A stretch of 64,000 bases of DNA from Lentisphaerota bacterium. GTDB taxonomy: Bacteria; Verrucomicrobiota; Lentisphaeria; Oligosphaerales; JABHEG01. The notes under the pieces are model-generated. The model had not been told where the DNA came from. It ran no database searches and saw nothing but the letters and a program-made list of their open reading frames with translations. The stretch's first letter is position 1, and each line of letters begins with the position of its first letter. This document shows positions 17,831-26,019 of this stretch, one piece after another. The stretch spans positions 1 to 64,000 of the forward strand of contig JABHEG010000069.1 of NCBI GenBank assembly GCA_018676675.1. Direction: 5' to 3'. The position numbers were made by a program, and so were the translations under genes.

Positions 17831-20800
17831 ATGCACACAGAGGCTGTGAAACTGATACCCACGTTTACCATCACTCTTCTGTGGCTCGCAGTCGCGGCTG
17901 GGGCTGTGGACAATGACGTGACCTGTTTCGGTAGCATCAATCTCCTGCCTCAGGCACACACATGGACAGGGCAGGCCCATGCAGATTTCGGCGCACTCCT
18001 TGAGCAGTTGGATCCGACCGCCGTATTCGATCCGGGCTCCGTGCGCGTCGCACTGCCCGATGGGACGGTGTTGCCGACCCGCTTCGCTCCGGTGGAAGAA
18101 GCCGGGAACCACGGCAATGTGCTGTGGACCGTGCCGGCCATGCCGGGCGAGGAAGAGGCGATTGACTTTGAGATCTGCTTTGCCCCACGCTCGCAACGCG
18201 TCTGGCCGCCGTCCGGAGCGGACGGGGTCGGTCCGGCAAACCTGCTGAACGATGGCGGGCTCGAGCAGCTCAGACCGGACGGTGAGCTTCCGGTCGGGAT
18301 CATGGCCTATGCCAACTTCGAGATGGTCGACTCCGCCGCACTGGCCCACTCAGGCCACCGCTGCCTCAAACTGCTCCCTTTGCAGAAGGAGAAAAACAAG
18401 CGTTGGCAAAACATGGTGCGTGCGCCGGTCGGGAAAGGTGTGGTGATTGAACCGAAGCGAGCCTATCGCTTCGCCTACTGGGTCCGGGCTGAAGGCTGTT
18501 CCGGGCGTCTCGTTGTGGCATCACAGGTCTACTGGTACCGGGCCGACGGTTCGTACATCAAGCACAACGGCATGGGGTCTCAAACGACCAGAGACACCGA
18601 TTGGCGTTGCGTTTCGGCCGCAATGGAGGCCCCGTCGGACGCGCGTAGGGTCGCGCTCTACGCGTACCTGTATTCGCCCACGGGAGTGGCCTTCTTCGAC
18701 GACTTCTCGATTCTACCGGTACAACAGGCACAGCTCCATGCCGTGCAGTCACGTCGAGACGGACGCAAGGCGAGTCTTCTGTCCCGAGACACGCGCGTCG
18801 TGCGTCTCGATTTCGGCAAAGACGAGTCTGCCGTGTGGCCGGGGTTCGAGGGCATCACGCCGACCTCTGCGTTTGACAAAGCCCGGGGATTCGGATGGCT
18901 CCCGAAGCCGGCGGGGCAGATCCGGGGAAACATGGCCGCCTTACCCGACGACTTGGCACGTGATTACGCGCTCTGCTACCACAAACGGCGCTTTGCCGTG
19001 GCTCTGCCCAACGGCACGTACCGTGCACGCCTGCTCATCGGTGATTCCGGCGTCGGACAGGCCATTCACCCGACCCACGTCGATTGGTCCGTTGCGGTCA
19101 ACGGAACGAACGCGTTGCGGTACCGGCCAGAGCCGGAGGAGTGGTACCGACAAGTCATGTACCGCAACATCGACGATTGGTGGGAACCCGGGGTCGATAT
19201 CTACGACCGGTTCATCGCTCCGCGGTTCGAGCAAAAGACCGTTCCCTTCACCGTGGCCGACGGAACGGCAGTGTTTGAGTTCTGGCGTGTCCCGTTGTGT
19301 GCAATGGTCGTGTATCCAGTGAACGCGGAAAAGACGCTGGAAGCGGAGTTCAAACGGACCCGCGAGGCCCGTCGACGCAGTGTGCCTGTGCGCTTTGATC
19401 CGCCAGCCAAGGAGTCCCCGGTGGGGCTAACGCCGGAAGATCACGCCAGAGGCTACGCCGTCTTCGTCCGCGACAGCAGCACAGCGGTGCTGCCGGACAG
19501 CGCGCCCCAGCACAAAGAAAACGCCACTGAACTGCGCGCGTTTGCCGCCCCCGGCGAGCACGAGCCGGTCACCTTCAGTCTCTACCCGCTCAAGAATCTG
19601 GGAGTTGTGGCGATCTCCGTGTCAGATCTGGCCAGTGCCAACGGCACAGCGATTCCTGCCGCAGCCGTTGACGTGGGTGTGGTGCGACACATTGAAGTCA
19701 GCAAGAGCCAGACCGAGTACCGCTACACGGTCGGCCCGGGCCCGATCGAGCCGCGTATGCCCCTCTCGGTACGGCCGGGGCTGACGACGCGGTGGTGGCT
19801 CAAGCTCAGCGTCCCGGGGCAGACTGATGCGGGTATCTACCGGGGGACGGTCACGATTACGCCCAAAGCGGCAGCCCCCCTCACCATCCCGCTGTCCCTC
19901 CGCGTCGTGCCGGTGCGCCTTGGGCCGACGCCCGTGGTGGCGGGGTTGTACCACTTCGAACGTGCCTTTTGGTATATCTATTGGTGGCGCAAGGCATTTG
20001 CGGGCCGCGACGAGTGGCTGCGCGAACAGACATTCGCCCACGAACGTAGCGATATGGCTTTGCTCAAGACGTACGGGATCAACTCCCTCGCCACCTGTGA
20101 TGATCTGCGAACGCAGGTCGCCTACAAGGACGGCCGTCTCGAGTTTGACCCCGACCATCGCTTTCTGCAATGGATGGACCTCTACAGCGAGATGGGCATG
20201 GGGCCCATGCCGTGGTACGGGTTCAGCGCCCTCGGGACACGCTACCTCGCGGCGGGCCTCTACGGCAGCAAGCTCGAGCAGTTCTCCCCGGAATGGGAGC
20301 AGGCGTACCGACAGATCATCACCTGGGTTCAGGAGAATCAGCGCCGTCGTAAGTGGCCGGAAGTCGTCATCTACCTCAGCGACGAGTTGTCGAACCACGG
20401 CGCGACCGGGGCCGAGAAGGGGCGGCGCCTGGTTCAGCTGACCAAGGGAATCGAGGGCATCCGTACGGTGTCTTCCATGAACGGGCGCTGGGAAAGTGTC
20501 ATGCTGCCCGGACTCGGGATCGCGATGCCAAATCATGCGTTCCCTATCACGGCCGACACGATGCAAATGGTACGGGACAACGGTTGTGACCTGTGGTTCT
20601 ACAACATCGGCAACAGTCGGGTTGTCTGGGGCCTGTACCTATGGCAAACCGGAGCGACCGGACGTTTTCAGTGGTTCCACCGCTACACGATGGGCGCGCC
20701 GTACGACGCGTTCGACGGACAGAGTCGGTACAGCGTCACTTGGTCGACCATGGACAAGCCGAAGCCGACCCCCGCACTTGCTCAGATCCGTGAAGGCCTC

Positions 20801-21097
20801 GACGATCTCCGATACATGACGGTTCTGGAAGCACTGATCAGCACGGCCCAAGGCTCCGGCAAGCCGGCAGCAGTCAAGCTGGCCGCCGCCGCAAGGCGGG
20901 ATTTGGACGACCTGCGCGCTGCGATCCCGGCCGACGCACGCGTGCTCATCGGTATTGTTGACGCTAAGGAGGCCGGCCAGGACGCCGCCGGGCAATTCTC
21001 TAAGAACCGCGTCTGTGACCGCTATCGTTGGCTGGTCGTGAATCACATACTCGAACTGCAGAGGGCCTTGGGAACCGGAGGCGTGGGCCATGAGTAA
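17831..21097 (+). CDS. Large exported DUF4091-type glycoside hydrolase-like protein
   Basis: 1088 residues from the ATG at 17831 with AAAGGA 8 nt upstream. A signal peptide ends near residue 25 (LLWLAVAAGAVD). Beta-sandwich regions follow: one at about 140-300 (ANLLNDGGLEQLRPDG, then FFDDFSILPV, like carbohydrate-binding jelly rolls), a malectin-like stretch at about 330-500 (YRARLLIGDSGVGQ), and another at about 540-700 (GEHEPVTFSLYPLKNL). A TIM-barrel-like part (about 710-1000) contains LKTYGINSLATCDDL and VVIYLSDELSNHG. The end (REGLDDLRYMTVLEAL) is the DUF4091 signature. Such proteins are predicted polysaccharide-active enzymes of PVC bacteria without known reaction. The 3' end overlaps the next gene by 8 bp, indicating translational coupling. 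Confidence 0.8.
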   Translation: MHTEAVKLIPTFTITLLWLAVAAGAVDNDVTCFGSINLLPQAHTWTGQAHADFGALLEQLDPTAVFDPGSVRVALPDGTVLPTRFAPVEEAGNHGNVLWTVPAMPGEEEAIDFEICFAPRSQRVWPPSGADGVGPANLLNDGGLEQLRPDGELPVGIMAYANFEMVDSAALAHSGHRCLKLLPLQKEKNKRWQNMVRAPVGKGVVIEPKRAYRFAYWVRAEGCSGRLVVASQVYWYRADGSYIKHNGMGSQTTRDTDWRCVSAAMEAPSDARRVALYAYLYSPTGVAFFDDFSILPVQQAQLHAVQSRRDGRKASLLSRDTRVVRLDFGKDESAVWPGFEGITPTSAFDKARGFGWLPKPAGQIRGNMAALPDDLARDYALCYHKRRFAVALPNGTYRARLLIGDSGVGQAIHPTHVDWSVAVNGTNALRYRPEPEEWYRQVMYRNIDDWWEPGVDIYDRFIAPRFEQKTVPFTVADGTAVFEFWRVPLCAMVVYPVNAEKTLEAEFKRTREARRRSVPVRFDPPAKESPVGLTPEDHARGYAVFVRDSSTAVLPDSAPQHKENATELRAFAAPGEHEPVTFSLYPLKNLGVVAISVSDLASANGTAIPAAAVDVGVVRHIEVSKSQTEYRYTVGPGPIEPRMPLSVRPGLTTRWWLKLSVPGQTDAGIYRGTVTITPKAAAPLTIPLSLRVVPVRLGPTPVVAGLYHFERAFWYIYWWRKAFAGRDEWLREQTFAHERSDMALLKTYGINSLATCDDLRTQVAYKDGRLEFDPDHRFLQWMDLYSEMGMGPMPWYGFSALGTRYLAAGLYGSKLEQFSPEWEQAYRQIITWVQENQRRRKWPEVVIYLSDELSNHGATGAEKGRRLVQLTKGIEGIRTVSSMNGRWESVMLPGLGIAMPNHAFPITADTMQMVRDNGCDLWFYNIGNSRVVWGLYLWQTGATGRFQWFHRYTMGAPYDAFDGQSRYSVTWSTMDKPKPTPALAQIREGLDDLRYMTVLEALISTAQGSGKPAAVKLAAAARRDLDDLRAAIPADARVLIGIVDAKEAGQDAAGQFSKNRVCDRYRWLVVNHILELQRALGTGGVGHE

Positions 21098-22403
21098 ACT
21101 CAAAGCGACGTTCTCCATTCTGTTCTTGCTCGGGAGTTTCGCAGCTCCGGCAGCGCCTCGTCCGAAGCTCGAGGTCGCCCGGGTTGCCGAGCCGCCTGCG
21201 ATCGACGGCCGACTGGACGATGCGTGCTGGGCAAGAGCGCCTCAGATAACCGAGTTCCGCTGCGGTGACCCTGAGCACCCCACGCCAACCCAGCCGACGG
21301 TGGCCTGGGTCGCCTGTGACGACAGCACGCTGTACATCGCGGCACGCTGTTCGGAAGAGCGCATGGACATGGTTCCCGCATACGAGACGGGGCCGGACGG
21401 GAGTGTTTGGCGCGATGACTGTCTGGAGGTCTTCCTGATGCCGGGCGGCCCGTATTACTACCACTTTGCGGCAAACCTGATAGGCACGCGTTACGACGCC
21501 CGGAAAGACACTCGCCCCGATGGCAGTCCCGGCGTGAAGCCCGCCTCGTGGGATGGCGACTGGACCGCAGCGGCGGTGCGCGCCCCCGATCACTGGACCA
21601 TGGAGATCGCTATCCCGTTCGCCTGTCTTGAGCTCGGCACCAACCGCCTGCGTGAGCTTTTTCTGTTCAATCTAGGCCGCGAACAACGGCGGCTCACAGA
21701 GTTTTCGTGCTGGCCCGCTTCCGGGTTCCACAAACATGAGGAATTCGCCGTACTCACAGGTCTCGACCTCGACACGGCTCGATTTGGGCTCGCATTCCGC
21801 GATGCGACCATCGGGGCAGGCGTCCCGGGAACAAACCGGTTCGTCGCGACCGTCGCCGAAGAGCCGCAGCTCGGCTCATCGATTGCCGTTCGCGCCCGGG
21901 TGCGCGAGTTCCCGGACGGGCTCGAGAAGGTGTACTCCGCGAACACAGTGTCCCGCATAGACTCCACGCTCGCTGTGGACTATCGCGTGCCGTTGACCGG
22001 TGGACGGGTCGCCGTCACAGTTGAGTGCTTCGACGCACAGGACAACGCTCGAACCAGCATGAGTCGCGTGTTCCGCGTACCTGCCTTGGTGGAAGGCGAG
22101 CTGGATTGCCCGGTGGTGTACCAGGCCGACGGTGTCGTGACGGTGCGCGGCCGTGTAGCCGTGCCGGAGGCGATGCTGCCACGAACCCGAGTGATCATGG
22201 CCCTGGTGGATGGCAGACGGACGCTGCGCGAGTGCCCCGTCACAGTGGAACCAAAGACAGGGAGTATCTGCGCCGAGATGTCCCTCTCCGATGCGAGTCC
22301 GGGAGCATACGTGCTTGAGTTACGCGTGACATGCCCACTCCTCGGCGACCAGGCCGGTACGGTAGCATTCCCGTTCAGGGCCATCCGCGGCCCGTTTGAT
22401 TGA
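21090..22403 (+). CDS. Exported CBM9-like carbohydrate-binding protein
   Basis: 437 residues from the ATG at 21090, which overlaps the previous stop by 8 bp and has GGAGG about 8 nt upstream. A signal peptide (ATFSILFLLGSFAAPAAP) precedes a CBM9-like domain at about 25-225: PPAIDGRLDDACWARAPQ, then WRDDCLEVFLMPGG and WTMEIAIPFACLEL. The remaining 200 residues form a second beta-rich region of unknown family. CBM9-like modules bind sugar chain ends. Being coupled to the DUF4091 protein, it probably presents the same substrate outside the cytoplasm. No catalytic residues are evident. Confidence 0.8.
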   Translation: MSKLKATFSILFLLGSFAAPAAPRPKLEVARVAEPPAIDGRLDDACWARAPQITEFRCGDPEHPTPTQPTVAWVACDDSTLYIAARCSEERMDMVPAYETGPDGSVWRDDCLEVFLMPGGPYYYHFAANLIGTRYDARKDTRPDGSPGVKPASWDGDWTAAAVRAPDHWTMEIAIPFACLELGTNRLRELFLFNLGREQRRLTEFSCWPASGFHKHEEFAVLTGLDLDTARFGLAFRDATIGAGVPGTNRFVATVAEEPQLGSSIAVRARVREFPDGLEKVYSANTVSRIDSTLAVDYRVPLTGGRVAVTVECFDAQDNARTSMSRVFRVPALVEGELDCPVVYQADGVVTVRGRVAVPEAMLPRTRVIMALVDGRRTLRECPVTVEPKTGSICAEMSLSDASPGAYVLELRVTCPLLGDQAGTVAFPFRAIRGPFD

Positions 22404-22686
22404 GCACGTTGTCAGGGCAACGGCTCCGGTACCTGGGGGAGAACTCCAAGAAGGCTCGACGGAGTCTCTCCCTCCAGGGATCCTCTGAGCCGTCTGTGTC
22501 CGATGGAGGGAGAGACTCCGCCGAGCCGCCTCACGAGACTGAGGGTTACGTGGCAGGGGCAAACCGGCTTGTAAGGGACCGCCTCTCATGGTCCATTGTT
22601 CAGAGATCGAGCGGACAGACGCGGGGGATGCACGGGCCATGGCCCAGTGATGCCCTCCCGATTGCCGAAACGTCGAGGAACCTATC
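22404..22686 (+). repeat. Intergenic region with long inverted repeat
   Basis: Between the CBM9-like and acyltransferase genes, arms at 22453-22476 and 22504-22527 (24 nt each) are complementary apart from one position, around a 27-nt loop. The innermost 17 bp match perfectly. No T-run follows, so it is not a canonical rho-independent terminator. It could be a processing or attenuation hairpin within the operon, or a copy of a palindromic repeat. GAGGAA at about 7 nt before 22687 serves the next gene. Confidence 0.8.
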
Positions 22687-24063
22687 GTGAAACAGGAACG
22701 CACTCCACCCCATTCTGCCGACATCCAGGCGGTTTCCGACTTGGTGATCGTGGCCGGCCACTTGCGCCCGAAAACGGTGGTCATTGCCGGTGGCGACCGC
22801 GAAGATGATCTGAGACTGGTGGAGTCAGCCCGCGACCACGGCATCGTTGACCGCTGCATTCTTGTAGGCGACGCGGAGGGCATCCAGAGTGCCGCTGCTC
22901 TGGCCAATATTGAGGTACCTCAGTGCGACATCATCGCGACTGAAACGCCCGAGCAGACCGCTGCCCGAACCGTCGAATACGCCCAAAAGGGCGATGTGGA
23001 CGTCATCCTCAAGGGCAACATCCCGACCCCCATCCTCAACCGGGCCATGCTCGGGATCACGGCACGCCAAACGATCAGTCTGGTCACCGTGTTTGACACG
23101 GCGACCGTCGCTGACGGCCGCCCACTCCTCCTGACCGATCCGGGCGTGACCACAGTCTGCACATTCGGGCGAATGCTGGGGCTGGTGCAAAATGCGGTGG
23201 ACGTAGCCCGCTCCGTGTTGGGCATTGAACGACCCAAAGTGGCCATACTCGCCGCCAACGAGAAGCAAATCGACTCACTGCCCTCAACTGCGATGGGAAG
23301 CGCGCTGACCCGGCACGCCTGGCCCGATGCAACCGTCTACGGTCCTCTTTCCCTTGATCTGGCCGTGGACCCGGAATCGGTGCGCCTGAAAGGGTTGCCC
23401 CGGCACCCCGCCGCTCGTGCGGTGGCGGGACAGGCCGACATCCTCGTATGCCCGGGGCTGGACTCCGCCAACGTCCTCTACAAGATGATCATGCAGAACG
23501 TGAGCTATGGCATCGGTACGTTCGCCGGAATCACGGTCGGCGTACAGTGCCCTTACGTCATCCTCTCGCGAGCAGACAACGTGGAAACGAAACTCCAGTC
23601 CATCGCCTTGTGCAGCATCGCTGCGGAACGCATGGAGATGGGAGAGGCAGCGGCGCAGCAGCCGACATCAAAGGAACCTGCCGTCGGTCCTGCAGAGAAA
23701 GCCGCCGAACGTGCCGCGCGCAAGATCGGTGCCCTGCCGGAAGATACCACCTTCGTCGTTGCATGCCTGGGCCCCACCCCCACAGTAGCTGCGGTCAAGG
23801 GAGGAAAGGTCGTCGACAACGAGACGGTTCCCGCGAGTGATGCTCAGACCTCTTCTGCCGTCCATTCGGACGGAACGACCCGCCCCACCACATACCGGCT
23901 GGCGAAGGCCATTGGGGCGATGTGCGTCGCCACCGGTCCGGAGCTGCATGCGGTGGTTCTCGCGGGGGATGCTGTGTCCGCCGGAATAGACCTCAAACAG
24001 ATCAAGCAGCGGGTCGCTCACCTGGCGCCCGTGCTTACACTCAAGGAGAGATCACCACGATGA
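22687..24063 (+). CDS. Phosphate acyltransferase (Pta/Ptb type) with C-terminal ASKHA-like tail
   Basis: 458 residues from a GTG at 22687 (GAGGAA 7 nt upstream). Residues about 1-315 form a phosphate acetyl/butyryltransferase domain: KTVVIAGGDREDDLRLV, DVILKGNIPTPILNRAML, LLLTDPGVTTVCTFGRML, VAILAANEKQIDSLPSTAMG and DILVCPGLDSANVLYKM. Such enzymes convert acyl-CoA and phosphate to acyl phosphate and CoA in the cytoplasm. After a charged linker (about 316-345), the last 115 residues resemble two separated pieces of butyrate kinase: an N-terminal hairpin (FVVACLGPTPTVAAVKGGKV) and a C-terminal piece (YRLAKAIGAMCVATG, VVLAGDAVSAG, LAPVLTL), with the kinase middle absent. It overlaps the ACT gene by 4 bp (ATGA), so the two are translated together. 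Confidence 0.85.
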   Translation: MKQERTPPHSADIQAVSDLVIVAGHLRPKTVVIAGGDREDDLRLVESARDHGIVDRCILVGDAEGIQSAAALANIEVPQCDIIATETPEQTAARTVEYAQKGDVDVILKGNIPTPILNRAMLGITARQTISLVTVFDTATVADGRPLLLTDPGVTTVCTFGRMLGLVQNAVDVARSVLGIERPKVAILAANEKQIDSLPSTAMGSALTRHAWPDATVYGPLSLDLAVDPESVRLKGLPRHPAARAVAGQADILVCPGLDSANVLYKMIMQNVSYGIGTFAGITVGVQCPYVILSRADNVETKLQSIALCSIAAERMEMGEAAAQQPTSKEPAVGPAEKAAERAARKIGALPEDTTFVVACLGPTPTVAAVKGGKVVDNETVPASDAQTSSAVHSDGTTRPTTYRLAKAIGAMCVATGPELHAVVLAGDAVSAGIDLKQIKQRVAHLAPVLTLKERSPR

Positions 24064-24548
24064 CTGCCCGCGCGAAAAAGCAACACTGGGTATTCCGTGT
24101 CCATGTAGCCGACCGTGCGGGTGCGCTGACCAGCATCGCGTCAGCGTTCTCCAACCGTGGCATATCCATCGAGACGGTCGTCGGCCACGGAGCGTCCCAC
24201 TCACCAGCCGCCGACGGCACGGTCATCGCCACGGTCTGGTGCACGGAGATGGAGAAGGACGAGATTGTCCGGATCGTCAAACGCCTCTCCAAGGTGCTGT
24301 CCCTTGAGGAGCATCCTTACGACTCCGACAGCCTGCGCAAGAGTGCACTCGTACACGTCACTCAACGTCTGACCCCAAAGGATGTGGCTGGCCGGGAAAC
24401 GTTCCTCACCTGTGAGCTCATGCAGGAAGGCCGGGGTGACTTCACCTACTTCCTCGCAGGCTCGCCCAGTGAACTGGATCCCGTTCTGGCCCGACTGAAA
24501 CGACGCGGCCTGATCGCCGATATGGTCTACTCGGTCCTTGGTATCTAA
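24060..24548 (+). CDS. ACT-domain protein
   Basis: 162 residues from the ATG at 24060, overlapping the acyltransferase stop as ATGA, with AAGGAG at 24043-24048. The N-terminal half is an ACT domain (HWVFRVHVADRAGALTSIAS, then NRGISIETVVGHG), the small-molecule-binding fold that opens acetolactate synthase regulatory subunits. The second half (about 85-162, with FLTCELMQEGRGDFTYFLAG) is a second alpha/beta segment that could be a diverged ACT repeat. No catalytic acetolactate synthase subunit is nearby. The tight coupling suggests that it senses an amino or oxo acid and regulates the acyltransferase (inference). Confidence 0.8.
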   Translation: MTARAKKQHWVFRVHVADRAGALTSIASAFSNRGISIETVVGHGASHSPAADGTVIATVWCTEMEKDEIVRIVKRLSKVLSLEEHPYDSDSLRKSALVHVTQRLTPKDVAGRETFLTCELMQEGRGDFTYFLAGSPSELDPVLARLKRRGLIADMVYSVLGI

Positions 24549-24564
24549 CTTGGAAAAACGAACA

Positions 24565-25389
24565 ATGACCAATCTCCTTTCTGTCGGTATCCTGGGGCCC
24601 ACTTTCCTCGCGCTTACCTGTGCCGTTTCGGGGCAGGACACCACCGAGCCCGGGAATGCCGAGGCCGACCGCGTCGCCGTTGAACGGGCACTGACCGGCG
24701 AGTGGCGGGAGGTGTTCTCCGATCCCGGAACCGGGGATTGGACCGAGAAGTGGTTTCTGGACGGCGAGATTGCCGCCGTGTCCAACAGCCGGACCGGCAT
24801 GAAGCTGGCAGCCGGACCACAGTTCCGGAACGACGCCCATCACATGGTCCTCTGGACAAAGGATGTGTTTGAGGGCGATCTGAGAATTGAGTACGATTAC
24901 ACGCGGCTCGATTTCGAGAACCGCTGCGTCAACATCATCTACGTCCAGGCGACCGGCAGCGGCGATGGCCCGTACAAAGAGGATGTCGCCGAATGGCGAG
25001 ACCTGCGTCGCGTGCCGTCGATGAAGATGTACTTCAACCACATGAACACGTATCACATCAGTTACGCGGCGTTCACGAACCTGGATGATGACAAGCCCGA
25101 CTATGTGCGTGCCCGACGGTACGTGCCCGGAAAGAGCGGTCTGAAGAACACGGACCTCAAACCCGACTACTTCGGGACCGGCCTCTTCCAGCCGGGGGTT
25201 CCCCACCGGATCGCCATCGTCAAACGGGGAAACCACCTGCACATGCGGATACAGACCGAGGAAAAGACGAGTTGCTTCCACTGGCACAATGACACGTTCC
25301 CCCCGATCACCACCGGGCGTATCGGCCTGCGCCAGATGTTCTGCCGTTCTGCGCGCTACAAGAACTTCCGCGTCAGCATTCCCAGGTGA
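24565..25389 (+). CDS. Exported DUF1961-family protein
   Basis: 274 residues from the ATG at 24565; the upstream GGAAAA is a weak ribosome-binding site, and an in-frame ATG at 24538 lies inside the ACT gene. A signal peptide (LLSVGILGPTFLALTCAVSG) is followed by a jelly-roll-like protein with LRIEYDYTRLDFENRCVNII, MKMYFNHMNTYHISYAAF and TTGRIGLRQMFCRSARYKNF. These segments match what I know of DUF1961, a family distantly like polysaccharide lyases and found in polysaccharide-degrading bacteria. No reaction is established. It is the last gene of the plus-strand group, 16 bp after the ACT gene. Confidence 0.75.
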   Translation: MTNLLSVGILGPTFLALTCAVSGQDTTEPGNAEADRVAVERALTGEWREVFSDPGTGDWTEKWFLDGEIAAVSNSRTGMKLAAGPQFRNDAHHMVLWTKDVFEGDLRIEYDYTRLDFENRCVNIIYVQATGSGDGPYKEDVAEWRDLRRVPSMKMYFNHMNTYHISYAAFTNLDDDKPDYVRARRYVPGKSGLKNTDLKPDYFGTGLFQPGVPHRIAIVKRGNHLHMRIQTEEKTSCFHWHNDTFPPITTGRIGLRQMFCRSARYKNFRVSIPR

Positions 25390-26019
25390 CCTCCCGCGTT
25401 ACCATAGTCGCCGGACCGATGGGGCAGAGCCTTCACTAACGCGCGGCTGCCCCCGGCGACGGTCCGGCAGTCGTATCGGGGGAGGGGGCAATGCATTGCT
25501 ATTAGCTTTCTCTGGAGACGGTCGCGGCATGGCAGCCCCTCCCACTCTCAAGAAGCACACAATGTGGGAGGCGGTGCCACCCGGCGACTCTTCGGCCAGA
25601 CACGGGCGGCAGATAAAGTCAATAGCATTGGGGGTAATCGAGCCGAACGTCTGGAGGCGCCGGTTTTCCCAAACCGGCCTGGGCGCCTACGGGGAAGCGG
25701 CACCCCCGACGGTGTGTCCGCAACCAGCATCTTTGTGCTCAAATCGGGTGAAGTTACAGACGAGTGCTGCCTCTGCCGAGAGTCCGGCAAGCGTGTCAGA
25801 GGATGGAACTTGGCTGTCAACTGGAGAGCGGTCGTCCCTTCCGTTCGGCCGGGCAAGCCTCGACCGTATGGCGTGCGTGAAGCCACGGCGGGGGACCGCC
25901 GCTCTCCAAGGGAAAACCGTGCTGCGTGGGCCAACTCACGGACGAGCCGTCGCCTCTCTCTTTGCTTCCACGGCAGCGCTTGGGGAGGATCGAGTGGACA
26001 CCCTCTCCGGAATGGTCCG
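25390..26019. repeat. Convergent intergenic hairpin island
   Basis: This 630-bp gap between convergent genes holds several inverted repeats and no credible gene. Outer arms 25410-25417/25461-25468 (8 bp) enclose 25421-25427/25447-25453 (7 bp), 21 bp after the DUF1961 stop. Arms 25538-25545/25564-25571 (8 bp) follow, then a tight hairpin 25659-25666/25671-25678 with loop TCCC. The core of that last hairpin recurs at 32532-32549 and 32677-32694. At 25821-25837 and 25858-25868 there are 17-nt and 11-nt exact matches to the coding 33-bp repeat at 1-198. Confidence 0.75.
25410..25468 (+). terminator. Nested hairpin after DUF1961 gene, possible terminator
   Basis: Two nested perfect stems (8 bp outer, 7 bp inner) begin 21 bp after the stop at 25389. 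There is no U-tract, so termination efficiency is doubtful; a 3'-end-stabilising role is equally likely. Confidence 0.4.
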
